Part shown: positions 1 through 8,365 of the stretch, piece by piece
Position numbering within the stretch: position 1 is the stretch's first letter
Layout: every line of letters begins with the position of its first letter
Source: Arthrobacter sp. Alg241-R88
Lineage (GTDB): Bacteria; Actinomycetota; Actinomycetes; Actinomycetales; Micrococcaceae
DNA length: 64,000 bases
NCBI RefSeq assembly: GCF_900537115.1
Contig: NZ_UNRG01000001.1
Coordinates: 249,121 to 313,120 of the forward strand
Direction of reading: 5' to 3'
The notes under the pieces: model-generated
Databases searched by the model: none
What the model saw: only the letters and a program-made list of their open reading frames with translations
What the model was told of the DNA's origin: nothing
Made by a program: the position numbers and the translations under genes

Positions 1-543
1 TTCGGTCCGCCGCTTTTCCAGGACCCGGTGGAGCGGTTCGAAGAGAACGGCCACAAAAACGTTTTCGGAGGAATGCAGGATCAGGTCGTGGAACGCGAGG
101 TCCGCTTCCACGAAGGCGGCGACGTCGTTCACCTCGTGGGCGGCACGCATGGCGGCCACGTAGCCGTGAAGGGCCTGGATATCGGCGTCGCTGATGCGCC
201 CCGCAGCGAGTTCGCAGGCGCCGGTCTCCAGCATGCGGCGGAGTTCGATGAGCTGGATGGACGCCTCCGCTTCGTTCTTGCCCTCGGAGGCCGCGCGCAG
301 GACTGCCTCCAGCGAGGCCCACCGGTTGAGTGGGTTCACAAAGGTGCCGCGACCGCGCTCGACGCTGAGGATCCGCTGCGCCTCAAGCGTTTTCATTGCC
401 TCGCGGACAGTCATCCGGCTGACTTCATGGGCGGCGCTGAGTTCGTGCTCGCCGGGAACAGTGGCGCCGGGGGGAAATTCGCCCGCGATGATGCGGTCCA
501 GGAGTTCGTCCGCCACCTGGCCTACCAACGACTTCCTTGCCAT
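1..543 (-). CDS. GntR-family (FadR subgroup) transcriptional regulator, 3' end cut by window edge
   Basis: The minus strand reads an uninterrupted 181-codon frame from ATG at 543 to the window edge. Residues 1-75 form a GntR winged helix: a start near MARKSLVGQVADELLDRII, then PPGATVPGEHELS, SRMTVREAMKTLE and RGRGTFV. The rest begins an all-helical FadR-type (FCD) effector domain, with ELRRMLETGACELAA and AFHDLILHSS; FCD domains commonly bind carboxylate ligands and a metal. It is divergent from the acid-sugar operon starting at 701, and two palindromes with the GT-N3-AC core lie between them (572-584, 630-646). It is therefore probably the local repressor of that operon, sensing an acid-sugar intermediate. 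The family is clear; the ligand is inference. Confidence 0.93.
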   Translation of the reverse strand, partial: MARKSLVGQVADELLDRIIAGEFPPGATVPGEHELSAAHEVSRMTVREAMKTLEAQRILSVERGRGTFVNPLNRWASLEAVLRAASEGKNEAEASIQLIELRRMLETGACELAAGRISDADIQALHGYVAAMRAAHEVNDVAAFVEADLAFHDLILHSSENVFVAVLFEPLHRVLEKRRTE

Positions 544-571
544 GCTGCCCCCGTCAGTGCCCTTTGCGGAT

Positions 572-584
572 ATGTCAGACAAAT
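572..584. promoter_or_regulatory. Putative GntR operator, upstream copy
   Basis: ATGTCAGACAAAT has the GT-N3-AC core typical of FadR-type operators and repeats the core of the perfect palindrome at 630-646. It lies 29 bp upstream of the regulator start at 543, so binding could give autoregulation. Confidence 0.55.
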
Positions 585-629
585 CTACTTGCGCGTCTTT
601 ATGTCCTATGCCACACTAGCATCAGATGC

Positions 630-646
630 AAGATGTCAGACATCTT
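630..646. promoter_or_regulatory. Putative GntR operator, perfect palindrome
   Basis: AAGATGTCAGACATCTT is an 8-bp perfect inverted repeat around a single central base, with the core GTCAGAC. It is about 55 bp before the kinase start at 701, where a repressor would block transcription of the acid-sugar operon. The same core recurs at 572-584. Confidence 0.65.
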
Positions 647-700
647 ACAGATACCTTTTACATCAGGATCCGCCCGGATCTATACACAACGGAGTGCACT

Positions 701-2206
701 GTGACGCTTGAAGCAGACGTTCTGGCCGACTACCCGGCCGAGGTCCGGATTCCCGCCGAACTGGTGGCCAGCACGCTGGCTGCCGCCAACGCGGAGACCC
801 CGCGTGTCCTGGTAGTGCTCGACGACGACCCCACCGGAACGCAGTCTGTGGCAGATTTGCCCGTGCTCACCCGGTGGGAAGTGGAGGACTTCATCTGGGC
901 CTTTGGCCAGGCCAAGCCCGCCGTCTACGTCCTCACCAACACCCGCAGCCTGGACCCCGCCGAGGCAGCCGCCCGGAATGAGGAAGTGGTCCGCAACGCC
1001 CTCGCCGCTGCCGGCTCGCCGGACGGCGGTGTTGGTTCCAGTCTCCGGCTGGGCTTCGTCAGCCGCAGCGATTCCACCCTCCGCGGCCACTACCCCCTGG
1101 AGCCGGACGTCATTGCCGCCACGGTTGCCGACGTCAGCGGCGAGCAGACCGACGGCGTGGTGCTGGTTCCTGCCTTCCCGGATGCCGGGCGGATCACCAT
1201 CGGCGGCGTCCACTACATGCGCGGCACAGGTGATGCTGCCGGCACTCTCACCCCGGTGTCCGACACCGAATTCGCCAAGGACGCCACCTTTGGCTTTACG
1301 ACGTCCGTGATGGCCGACTACGTCCAGGAAAAATCCCAGGGCCGCTTCGCTGCGGATTCGGTGGTCGTCCTGGACTTGAACATCATCCGCGCCGGCGCTT
1401 CGGCCGCAGATGCGTCAGACGGTGCACAGATCAGCGCCAACGCCATCGCCGACGCCATCGAGGCGGCCACGGACTCCACGCCGATTGTGGCCGACATTGT
1501 CACGGAGAATGACCTTCGCGCGCTGTCCCTCGGACTGGAGGAAGCCGAGCGACGCGGCAAGAAACTGCTCTACCGCGTGGGCCCGCCGTTCGGCCGTGCC
1601 CGGATCGGCCAGGAGATCCGCACCGAACTCAGCGGCGCCGAGGCATACGCCGGCAACACCCCGTCCGAGGCCGGCGGGCTCATCGTCGTCGGCTCCCACG
1701 TGGGCGTCACCACCCGCCAGCTCAAGGCCCTGACCGAACAGCACAGCGCGGCCCGGATCGTTGAGATCGACGTCGAAAAGCTCCTTGGCGCCCACGCTGA
1801 CAGCCACCTGGACCACACCGTGGGGACCGTCGTCGAAGCGCTCCGCAGCGGCGACGTCATCGTTCACACCAGCAGGCTGCTGATCAAGACGGATGACCCC
1901 GCTGAAAGCCTGCGGATTGCACGCACCGTTTCGGCCGCCGTCGTCGCCGTGGTGAACCGGACCCTCAAGACTTTCCCGCCGCGGTTCGTCATCGCCAAGG
2001 GCGGGATCACCTCCTCCGACGTTGCTGCCCACGGCCTTGAAATCCGCCATGCCATCGTCCGGGGTCCCATGCTCCCCGGCATCGTGAGCCTGTGGGAACC
2101 GGTGGACGGTCCCGCCAAGGGCATCCCGTACATCGTCTTCGCCGGCAACGTGGGCGACGAGCAGTCCCTGGCCGACGTCACCCGCAAGCTCAGCAACACC
2201 TTCTAA
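701..2206 (+). CDS. Four-carbon acid sugar kinase family protein (DUF1537, OtnK/DtnK-like)
   Basis: The predicted protein is 501 aa, a little longer than the usual 420-480. The N-terminal domain carries the family signature VVLDDDPTGTQSV (about residues 38-52) and later SRSDSTLRGHYPLE; the C-terminal nucleotide-binding domain carries RFVIAKGGITSSDVA. Characterised relatives phosphorylate 2- or 3-oxo-tetronates, or D-threonate/D-erythronate, in catabolism of four-carbon acid sugars. I chose GTG at 701 because GGAG lies 6 bp upstream; an in-frame ATG at 626 would place the start before the operator palindrome and has no ribosome site. It is followed by a dehydrogenase, a GntP permease and an aldolase on the same strand. 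The exact substrate cannot be read from sequence. Confidence 0.92.
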   Translation: MTLEADVLADYPAEVRIPAELVASTLAAANAETPRVLVVLDDDPTGTQSVADLPVLTRWEVEDFIWAFGQAKPAVYVLTNTRSLDPAEAAARNEEVVRNALAAAGSPDGGVGSSLRLGFVSRSDSTLRGHYPLEPDVIAATVADVSGEQTDGVVLVPAFPDAGRITIGGVHYMRGTGDAAGTLTPVSDTEFAKDATFGFTTSVMADYVQEKSQGRFAADSVVVLDLNIIRAGASAADASDGAQISANAIADAIEAATDSTPIVADIVTENDLRALSLGLEEAERRGKKLLYRVGPPFGRARIGQEIRTELSGAEAYAGNTPSEAGGLIVVGSHVGVTTRQLKALTEQHSAARIVEIDVEKLLGAHADSHLDHTVGTVVEALRSGDVIVHTSRLLIKTDDPAESLRIARTVSAAVVAVVNRTLKTFPPRFVIAKGGITSSDVAAHGLEIRHAIVRGPMLPGIVSLWEPVDGPAKGIPYIVFAGNVGDEQSLADVTRKLSNTF

Positions 2207-2311
2207 TCCCCACCGGCTCCCAACCCTCGCAAGCTCGGATCGGGGCCCTCGCCGGCGTGGGCCCAGCCGCTACCAATCGCAATGTCCAGCACACATTCAA
2301 TGGAGAACACC

Positions 2312-3211
2312 ATGACCAGTAACTACACCGTCACCGTCCTGGGCCTCGGAGCCATGGGCCTGCCCATGGCCACCCGCCTGGCCTCACAGCTCACCGTCCA
2401 CGGCTTCGACATCGCCGAACCCCGCCTCAAGCTCGCCGAAGAAGCAGGCATCGCCACCTTCGCCACTGCCCGCGAAGCCGCCAAGGGCGCTGACGCCGTG
2501 CTCCTGGCCGTACGGAACGGCGAGCAGCTCAACGATGTCCTCTTCGGCGAGAATGGTGTGGCCTCGGTGCTGGAAGCCGGCGCCGTGGTCATCCTCGGCA
2601 GCACAGTGGGCACCGAGGCCATCCCTGCGACGGTCGCCAAGCTGGCCGAATACGGCGTCGAACTGGTGGACGCCCCGCTGTCCGGCGGGCCCAAGCGCGC
2701 CGGCGAAGGCGACCTGCTGATCGTCGTCGGCGCTTCCCCCGAAGCCCGCGAAAAGGCGGCTCCGGCGCTGGAACTGCTGGCCTCCACCCTGACCGTCGTG
2801 GGCGACAAGCCCGGCGACGGCCAGGCGCTCAAGACCGTCAACCAGCTCCTCTGCGGCGTCCACATCGCCGCCGCCGCCGAGGCCATGGCCCTCGCCGACG
2901 CGCTCGGACTGGACCAGGCCAAAACCCTTGCCGCCCTCGAAGCCGGTGCCGCCGGCTCGTTTATGCTCTCCAACCGCGGCCCCCGGATCCTCGAGGCCTA
3001 TAACGAGGAGGGCGCCGAGGTCCTCAGCCGCCTCGACATCTTCGTCAAGGACATGGGCATCGTAGGCAAGGCAACCCGTGCGGCAGGACTGGCAGCACCG
3101 GTTGCCGCCGCTGCCGAACAGCTTTACCTCCTGGGCCAGGCCCAGGGCCTCGCCGCCGCCGATGACTCCGCCGTCATCAAGGTTGTTGCCCCCACCAAGC
3201 GCACCAAGTAG
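2312..3211 (+). CDS. NAD(P)-dependent beta-hydroxyacid dehydrogenase (L-threonate dehydrogenase LtnD / 3-hydroxyisobutyrate dehydrogenase-like)
   Basis: The protein is 299 aa. An N-terminal Rossmann fold begins VTVLGLGAMGLPMATRLA (GxGxMG). The substrate motif VDAPLSGGPKRAGEGDL and the C-terminal helix segment with GQALKTVNQLL, including the catalytic Lys of the family, follow. Members oxidise the C2 or C3 hydroxyl of short hydroxyacids. Next to a DUF1537 kinase, the best fit is oxidation of a tetronate before phosphorylation. Of three in-frame ATGs (2282, 2300, 2312) only 2312 has a ribosome site at a good distance (GGAG, 6 bp). Confidence 0.9.
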   Translation: MTSNYTVTVLGLGAMGLPMATRLASQLTVHGFDIAEPRLKLAEEAGIATFATAREAAKGADAVLLAVRNGEQLNDVLFGENGVASVLEAGAVVILGSTVGTEAIPATVAKLAEYGVELVDAPLSGGPKRAGEGDLLIVVGASPEAREKAAPALELLASTLTVVGDKPGDGQALKTVNQLLCGVHIAAAAEAMALADALGLDQAKTLAALEAGAAGSFMLSNRGPRILEAYNEEGAEVLSRLDIFVKDMGIVGKATRAAGLAAPVAAAAEQLYLLGQAQGLAAADDSAVIKVVAPTKRTK

Positions 3212-3233
3212 CACATTCCTTCCCCCACAGAAC

Positions 3234-3271
3234 GTACGACGGCGGCGGTCCCCCCTCCGCCGTCGTCGTAC
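3234..3271. terminator. Imperfect hairpin between dehydrogenase and permease genes
   Basis: Arms of about 15 bp (3234-3248 and 3257-3271, GTACGACGGCGGCGG against its near complement) flank a C-rich loop. No T-run follows. It may attenuate transcription or stabilise the upstream transcript, since the permease at 3319 continues in the same direction. Confidence 0.45.
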
Positions 3272-3318
3272 CCACCCAGCTCGCTAGGCTTAACTAGCGA
3301 CGTCAAAGGAGACACACG

Positions 3319-4737
3319 ATGAGCGCACTAGCTCTTCTGGCCATAGCAGTGGCGGGCGTCGCCCTGCTGCTCGTGGCCGTCATCAAGTTCAAGATCCCCG
3401 CTTTCCTTGCCCTGCTCGTGGTCAGCGTTTCCGTGGCGCTCGTGGCAGGGATCCCGCTGCCGGATGTCATCAAAACCGTTACCGAAGGCATGGGCGGAAC
3501 CCTTGGATCCGTAGCCATCCTGGTTGGCCTGGGCGCCATGCTGGGCAAAATGATCGAGATTTCCGGCGGCGCACAAGCCCTCGCCGGCAAATTCACCCAG
3601 CTGCTTGGCCCCCGCAGGGTCATCGCCGCCTTGACCTCCGCAGCCTTCCTGCTGGCCATCCCGGTCTTCTTTGACGTCGGATTCATCATCCTGATCCCCA
3701 TCATCTACGGATTCGCCAAGGCCGCCGGGGTCAACCCGGTCAAGATCGGCCTGCCGGTTGGCGGCATCATGCTGGCCATCCACGTAGTTGTCCCGCCGCA
3801 CCCCGGCGTCGTCGGTGGCGCCGGAATCCTCGGCGCGGACATCGGCTGGACTACCATCATCGGCCTTGCCCTCTGCATTCCCGTCGGCGTCCTGGGCTAC
3901 TTTGTTGCCCGCCGGCTCAACCGCCGCGACTTCACCATGCTGCCCGCCACCGCCGAGCAGTTCCGCCTCTTCGGGACCGGCACCTCACAGGTGGAGCAGG
4001 AAGCTGCCCAGGGCACTTCCAGCGTTGCGGTCAAGAGCGAGGTCAAGACCGCTCCCAGCCCGGCGATGATCATCACCCTGATTGTCCTTCCGATCCTCAT
4101 GATCATGGTGGGAACTGTCGGCGCCGTCATCCTGCCCAAGGACAGCTTCGCTTCCCAGCTGGCTGCCTTCATCGGCGCCCCGCTGATTGCGCTCCTCACG
4201 GCCCTGGGCCTGGCCTACTACTTCCTGGGAACCCGCCGCGGCTGGTCTTCCCAGCACACCGGCGAAGTCATGGACTCCGCACTGGCCCCTACCGCCATCG
4301 TTATTCTGGTCACCGGCGCCGGCGGCGTCTTCGGCAAGGTGCTCACTGTATCCGGCATCGGCAAGGCCCTGGCGGAAGGCCTGCAGACCGCAGGCCTCCC
4401 GGTTATCGTTATGGCCTTCGTCCTCGCGGCCATCCTGCGGGCATCACAGGGGTCCGCAACGGTGGCCATCATCACCACGTCCGGCCTGCTTGCAGCCTCC
4501 GTGGCCGACGGCGGCTTCTCACCGTTTCAGACGGCACTCATCCTCGTAGCCATGGGCTTCGGAGCGTTTGGCCTCAGCCACGTCAATGACTCCGGCTTCT
4601 GGATCGTTACCCGTTTCCTCGGCCTCTCGGTGGCAGACGGACTCAAAACGTGGACTGTGCTCACCACCATCCTGGGCCTCGCAGGGTTTGCGCTTACGTT
4701 CCTGGTCTGGATCCTTACCGGCGGACTCACCGTCTGA
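3319..4737 (+). CDS. GntP-family acid-sugar:H+ symporter (permease)
   Basis: The 472-aa hydrophobic protein has about 12-14 membrane segments. It shows family features such as FDVGFIILIPIIYGFAK, VVVPPHPGVVGGAGILGADIG and ASQGSATVAIITTSGLL near the C-terminus. GntP proteins import gluconate, tetronates and related sugar acids with protons. ATG at 3319 follows AAAGGAG with good spacing. Its stop overlaps the aldolase start (TGATG), so the two are translationally coupled. Its place in the kinase-dehydrogenase-aldolase cluster indicates import of the substrate they degrade. Confidence 0.93.
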   Translation: MSALALLAIAVAGVALLLVAVIKFKIPAFLALLVVSVSVALVAGIPLPDVIKTVTEGMGGTLGSVAILVGLGAMLGKMIEISGGAQALAGKFTQLLGPRRVIAALTSAAFLLAIPVFFDVGFIILIPIIYGFAKAAGVNPVKIGLPVGGIMLAIHVVVPPHPGVVGGAGILGADIGWTTIIGLALCIPVGVLGYFVARRLNRRDFTMLPATAEQFRLFGTGTSQVEQEAAQGTSSVAVKSEVKTAPSPAMIITLIVLPILMIMVGTVGAVILPKDSFASQLAAFIGAPLIALLTALGLAYYFLGTRRGWSSQHTGEVMDSALAPTAIVILVTGAGGVFGKVLTVSGIGKALAEGLQTAGLPVIVMAFVLAAILRASQGSATVAIITTSGLLAASVADGGFSPFQTALILVAMGFGAFGLSHVNDSGFWIVTRFLGLSVADGLKTWTVLTTILGLAGFALTFLVWILTGGLTV

Positions 4738-5588
4738 TGCGCACCCGACTCGACCACCTGGTCACCTCCGCCCTCCAGCAGGGGTCAGCCGTCCCGGCCT
4801 TCACCTGCTACGACTTCACCACTGCACTGGCCGTGGTGGGCGCTGCGGAGGAGGCCGGCCGCGGCGTCATCCTCCTCGTGGCGCCCAAGACCGCCGCCAC
4901 GTCCAACGGCCTGCGCCTCATCGGGGCCCTCCGGGGCCTGACTGACGCAGCTTCAGTGCCCGTTGCCGTGCAGCTTGACCACGCGGCGGACCTTCAGGTG
5001 ATGTCCGACGCCGTTGCGGCAGGGGCGGATTCCGTCCTCGCCGACGGTTCGTCCCTTCCCTATGAGGGCAACATCGCGCTGGTCGTGGCTGCCCGTAAGT
5101 TGTTGGGGCCCGACGTCGTGCTGGAAGCCGAACTGGGCGGACTCGCCGGTGATGAGGACCGTGCCTTTGGCGCCGACCAGTCCGGTGTGGCTGTGGCCGG
5201 GCTGACGGATTCGGCCCAGGTGGAGGACTTTGTGTCCCGGACCGGCGCGGAACTGCTGGCGGTCGCCGTCGGGAATGTCCACGGCAAGTACAAGGGTGAG
5301 CCGCAGCTGCGCTGGGATGTCCTGCAGGACATCGCGGTGCGGACGCACATTCCGCTGGTCCTGCACGGAGCCTCCGGGATCCCTGCCGAGGAGCTGGTGA
5401 AGGCCGCATCCATGAACGTTGGCAAGGTCAACTTCAACACCGAGCTCCGCACCGGCGTGCTCGCCACCCTGCAGGAGCAGCTGCCCGGGCACCGTTCCGA
5501 CGGTGAAAACCTGCAGGGGCTCCTGGGCCACTGGAACCAGTCCGCGGGCAGCTTCGCCACAACGGCCCTGGGCATGCTCACGCGCTGA
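4737..5588 (+). CDS. Class II fructose/tagatose-bisphosphate-aldolase-family enzyme
   Basis: The start ATG at 4737 overlaps the permease stop by one base, giving 283 aa. Zinc and catalytic positions of class II FBP aldolases are present: QLDHA (D81, H82), the variant ADGSSLPYEGN, EAELGG, AVGNVHGKYKG (H182), VLHGASG (H210) and KVNFNTELR. These enzymes perform metal-dependent retro-aldol cleavage yielding dihydroxyacetone phosphate. In known tetronate pathways the last step is the OtnC decarboxylase, a class II aldolase of the unrelated adducin type, which is not seen here. This protein may supply the equivalent carbon-carbon cleavage. It resembles GatY/KbaY as well as FbaA, so the substrate is open. 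Confidence 0.88.
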   Translation: MRTRLDHLVTSALQQGSAVPAFTCYDFTTALAVVGAAEEAGRGVILLVAPKTAATSNGLRLIGALRGLTDAASVPVAVQLDHAADLQVMSDAVAAGADSVLADGSSLPYEGNIALVVAARKLLGPDVVLEAELGGLAGDEDRAFGADQSGVAVAGLTDSAQVEDFVSRTGAELLAVAVGNVHGKYKGEPQLRWDVLQDIAVRTHIPLVLHGASGIPAEELVKAASMNVGKVNFNTELRTGVLATLQEQLPGHRSDGENLQGLLGHWNQSAGSFATTALGMLTR

Positions 5589-5596
5589 CGTTCCCT

Positions 5597-5661
5597 GGAG
5601 TTTTTGTCCAGCTATGCAGGGTTTAACCCGCGGGAGGCCTGCATACGTGGACAAAAACTCC
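5597..5661. repeat. Long intergenic hairpin (nested inverted repeat)
   Basis: GGAGTTTTTGTCCA (5597-5610) is perfectly complementary to 5648-5661, and an inner pair TATGCAGG/CCTGCATA (5613-5620, 5638-5645) extends the stem. It follows the aldolase stop and could end that operon, but lacks a T-run. Similar architecture recurs at 29910, 54902 and 57308. Confidence 0.7.
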
Positions 5662-5686
5662 GGGAGGGGGAGGCTAGGATCAAGCA

Positions 5687-6157
5687 ATGATCCTGGCCTC
5701 CCTCTTTTTTGCCTTCCTGGCAGCCGCGCTCCACGTCTATATCTTCTCCATGGAGTCCCTCACCTGGACCAGGCCGGCCACCTGGAAGCGCTTTGGTGTG
5801 GCATCCCAGGCTGACGCCGAAACCACCAGGCCGCTCGCCTACAACCAGGGGTTCTACAACCTGTTCCTGGCGCTTGGGGCGTTCATTGGCGTCGGTTGCG
5901 TGGTGTGGGGAGCGGAGGGATCGGCGCAGGCCGTTGCAGGCTGGACTTTGATCTTCAGCTGCTGCGGCTCCATGCTGCTGGCCGCAGTTGTCCTGGCCCT
6001 GACCGGGCGCAAGTACCTCAGGGCCGCCGCAGCCCAGGGTACTGCGCCGCTGCTCGCCGTCGTGCTGGGCCTCATCGCCTTGGCGGTTAGCTTCCGCGGG
6101 TTCTCCTGGCGCTGGAACCGCTGCGAACCGGGGCGGTGTGCTTTGCCCTTGCCCTAG
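5687..6157 (+). CDS. DUF1304 family small membrane protein
   Basis: The protein is 156 aa with four predicted membrane segments, starting LASLFFAFLAAALHVYIF. The family pattern includes FSMESLTW, the NQGFYNLFLALGA segment and a short C-terminal helix LLAVVLGLIALAVS. DUF1304 proteins have no established function. The usual length is about 120-130 aa; the extra basic tail after residue about 133 (RGFSWRWNR and on) looks unlike the family and could come from a late frameshift. Confidence 0.85.
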   Translation: MILASLFFAFLAAALHVYIFSMESLTWTRPATWKRFGVASQADAETTRPLAYNQGFYNLFLALGAFIGVGCVVWGAEGSAQAVAGWTLIFSCCGSMLLAAVVLALTGRKYLRAAAAQGTAPLLAVVLGLIALAVSFRGFSWRWNRCEPGRCALPLP

Positions 6158-6217
6158 TGATGGTGAAGGGTAAGCGGGGGCATTGCCAGCGGGCTGAAGT
6201 AGTGCCAGTGTCGAAGC

Positions 6218-6571
6218 ATGACCGAGAACACGATGTCCACCGAGGATAGGTTCGCTCCCGACGTCTCACTAAGGCGCAACGACGCGCATCACCGGTATGA
6301 GCTGCATGTGGGCGGCAAGCTGGCCGTCCAGTCCTTCTACCAGGACCTGCCCGGCCATATCGACTTCAGCCACACCGAAACGTCGCCGGATTTTGAGGGC
6401 CAGGGCCTGGGCAAGGTACTGGCCCACTTCGCCTTGGATGACGTGGTGGCAGCAGGAAAACGGATCATCCCGCACTGCCCCTTCATTGCAAGCTACCTCC
6501 GCAAGCACGAGGGCTACGAGCAGTGCGTCGACTGGCCGGAGAGCCCGGCTATTAGCGGTTCGGGAGCCTAA
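6218..6571 (+). CDS. GNAT-family N-acetyltransferase, YjdJ/NATD1 type
   Basis: This 117-aa single-domain protein belongs to the compact YjdJ-like GNAT branch. Visible marks are HIDFSHTETSPDFEGQGLG (acetyl-CoA loop), LAHFALDDVVAAGK and IIPHCPFIASYLRKH near the C-terminus. Such proteins bind acetyl-CoA; substrates are mostly unknown. Two in-frame starts exist (6218 and 6233) and neither has a strong ribosome site. A T-tailed terminator lies at 6679-6709. Confidence 0.87.
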   Translation: MTENTMSTEDRFAPDVSLRRNDAHHRYELHVGGKLAVQSFYQDLPGHIDFSHTETSPDFEGQGLGKVLAHFALDDVVAAGKRIIPHCPFIASYLRKHEGYEQCVDWPESPAISGSGA

Positions 6572-6678
6572 CGAACCGGCACTGCTCCGAGGCGCAATAG
6601 AACTGCTTTTCCCGGAACCCGGGCTGCGCGTTATTGTGCCGCAGCGCCGGGTACCTTTCCTGAGCGCGGTCTTGCAGA

Positions 6679-6709
6679 GGGCGCACGCAGTTGAATGCGC
6701 CCCCTTTTT
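6679..6709 (+). terminator. Rho-independent terminator
   Basis: GGGCGCA (6679-6685) pairs with TGCGCCC (6696-6702), followed by CCTTTTT. It ends the acetyltransferase transcript and separates it from the reductase at 6743. Confidence 0.75.
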
Positions 6710-6742
6710 CGGGAGCAGCGCACACCGGGGAAGGAATCCTGG

Positions 6743-7705
6743 ATGAATCACCAAGAACAGCTATTCGACGTTGCCGTCATCGGCGGGGGACCGGCAGGAT
6801 TGAGCGCCGGCGTTGCCCTGGCCAGGGCGCTGCGCTCCGTAGTGGTCATCGATGCCGGCGGGCAGCGGAACCTGCGTGCGGAAGGAGTGCATGGCTTCCT
6901 GACCCGCGAGGGCATGAGCCCCAGCGAGCTTCTTGCCGCCGGGCGGGCGGAACTTTCAGACTACGGCGGGCAGAACATCACAGGTTTTGTTGAGTCTGCC
7001 AGGCGGGACGGCGACGGGTTCGTGCTCTCGCTTGAGGACGGCAGTACCTGCACGGCACGCCGGCTGCTGATTACCTCCGGAATTGAAGACGAGCTGCCCG
7101 ACCTGCCGGGTGTGGCCGAGCGCTGGGGCAGGGACGTGCTTTACTGCCCATACTGCCACGGCTGGGAGATCAGGAACCGACAGGTAGGGGTGCTCGCTTC
7201 TGATGCCCACGCTGTCTCGCAGGCCCTGACCTTCCGGCAGTGGAGCCCGGACGTGACCCTCCTGCTCAATGACAAACTGGCGCTCAGCCCTGGCCAAGCG
7301 GAACAGCTGGGAGCGCGGTCCGTCAAAGCGGTGGATGGCCGGGTCCGCAACGTGGTGGTCCAGGGCGACAAGCTCACGGGTGTCACGCTCGACGACGGAT
7401 CAGCGGTACCGCTCGAGGTGCTGGTGGTCAGCCCAGCCACGGTCAGCAAGGCCAACATGCTCCAGGACCTCGGGCTGGAATTGGATGGCCTGGAAGAAGG
7501 CCCGGGAGCGCGGCTGGCCACCGATGAGTCGGGGCTGACGTCCTGCCCGGGGGTTTGGGCCGCCGGCAATGCCACGGACGTCTCGGCCCAGGTGATGACG
7601 GCCGCAGCCGCCGGACTGAAAGCGGCCGCGGCCATCAACGCGGATTTGGTGCTGGAAGATACGCGACGGGCGGTGGAGGCCGCGAGGACTACTGCAGTGC
7701 ATTAG
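6743..7705 (+). CDS. Thioredoxin-reductase-like FAD/NAD(P)-dependent oxidoreductase
   Basis: The 320-aa protein starts at ATG 6743 behind AAGGA (7 bp). FAD binding is shown by FDVAVIGGGPAGLSAG (residues 8-23), the redox pair by CPYCHGWE, and the C-terminal FAD motif by GVWAAGNATDVS. The CxxC is CPYC, as in a branch of actinobacterial TrxR-like enzymes, not the canonical CATC. The NADPH-domain GxGxxA signature is degenerate (GVLASDAHA), so the usual thioredoxin-reductase reaction should not be assumed. No thioredoxin gene is adjacent. Confidence 0.9.
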   Translation: MNHQEQLFDVAVIGGGPAGLSAGVALARALRSVVVIDAGGQRNLRAEGVHGFLTREGMSPSELLAAGRAELSDYGGQNITGFVESARRDGDGFVLSLEDGSTCTARRLLITSGIEDELPDLPGVAERWGRDVLYCPYCHGWEIRNRQVGVLASDAHAVSQALTFRQWSPDVTLLLNDKLALSPGQAEQLGARSVKAVDGRVRNVVVQGDKLTGVTLDDGSAVPLEVLVVSPATVSKANMLQDLGLELDGLEEGPGARLATDESGLTSCPGVWAAGNATDVSAQVMTAAAAGLKAAAAINADLVLEDTRRAVEAARTTAVH

Positions 7706-7809
7706 CGCGCTGCTTGGTTCTCTGGCCGGCTGGTTTGCTGGTTTGCGGGCGCCTGCTTACCCACCAATGGCCCCGCAATACAGCCCGCTGCGAAACGGCA
7801 GGAGGTTGC

Positions 7810-7839
7810 GGCCAGCTGCTCTCCAGTGGTCAGCTGGCC
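7810..7839 (-). terminator. Hairpin overlapping the stop of the 7830-8141 gene
   Basis: GGCCAGCTG and CAGCTGGCC (9-bp arms) flank a 12-base loop. The stem spans the stop codon of the minus-strand gene; no T-run follows. Confidence 0.4.
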
Positions 7840-8141
7840 AGGGCGTGCATGCTGGCAGCCGGGACATCAATAGTGAAACCGCAGGCACAGCGGTAGGTTT
7901 CCACACTGGCGGGCGGGGAGCCGACGCCAACGGGAATGACCGTTGCTCCGTCAACGTGAACGGGCAGGTACAGGGACAGTGCGTCCGGATCCACACGCTG
8001 CATCGGGGCACGGCAGTGCATTCTTGAATTCAGGGTGACCAACAGTCCCAGGTCAACGGGAAGGGTGGAGCTCAAGGGCGCCTCGGCTCCTGTTTCGGGC
8101 TCCGCGGGAGCCACTGGCTGATCTTCTGTAACGATGGTCAT
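7830..8141 (-). CDS. Small hypothetical protein
   Basis: The protein is 103 aa; I do not recognise a family. The first 25 residues are acidic and proline-rich, and the rest looks like a small beta-rich domain with Cys at MHCRAPMQ and at YRCACGF, which could bind a metal. A ribosome site (AAGGAC) lies about 9 bp before ATG 8141, supporting translation. It is convergent with the reductase gene. Function unknown. Confidence 0.62.
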   Translation of the reverse strand: MTIVTEDQPVAPAEPETGAEAPLSSTLPVDLGLLVTLNSRMHCRAPMQRVDPDALSLYLPVHVDGATVIPVGVGSPPASVETYRCACGFTIDVPAASMHALAS

Positions 8142-8228
8142 GATGTTCGTCCTTGGGCTTCTTCACGGTACTGCCGGCGTTGGCAGCCCCGCCGCGACTG
8201 CTTGCGGAGGTTCATTTACCCCATAACC

Positions 8229-8240
8229 TAAGCATGCTTA
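8229..8240. promoter_or_regulatory. Perfect 12-bp palindrome in promoter region
   Basis: TAAGCATGCTTA lies 88 bp upstream of the small gene starting at 8141 on the minus strand, inside an AT-richer patch. It could be an operator for an unidentified regulator. Confidence 0.35.
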
Positions 8241-8365
8241 CTAATAGTTGGGCAAATCCGCTTGTGATCCAGGGAACGCCGGCAGCCCGGCAGCCCTGTC
8301 GGGCCGCAGCGGGTCCCGGCTGCGCCGGCGCTGCGGGTTCCAGTCATCCGTGCGCCGCCCCGACT

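Noticed and set aside
626..700. An earlier ATG start for the DUF1537 kinase
   Set aside because: It lies next to the operator palindrome and has no ribosome site, whereas GTG 701 has GGAG 6 bp upstream.
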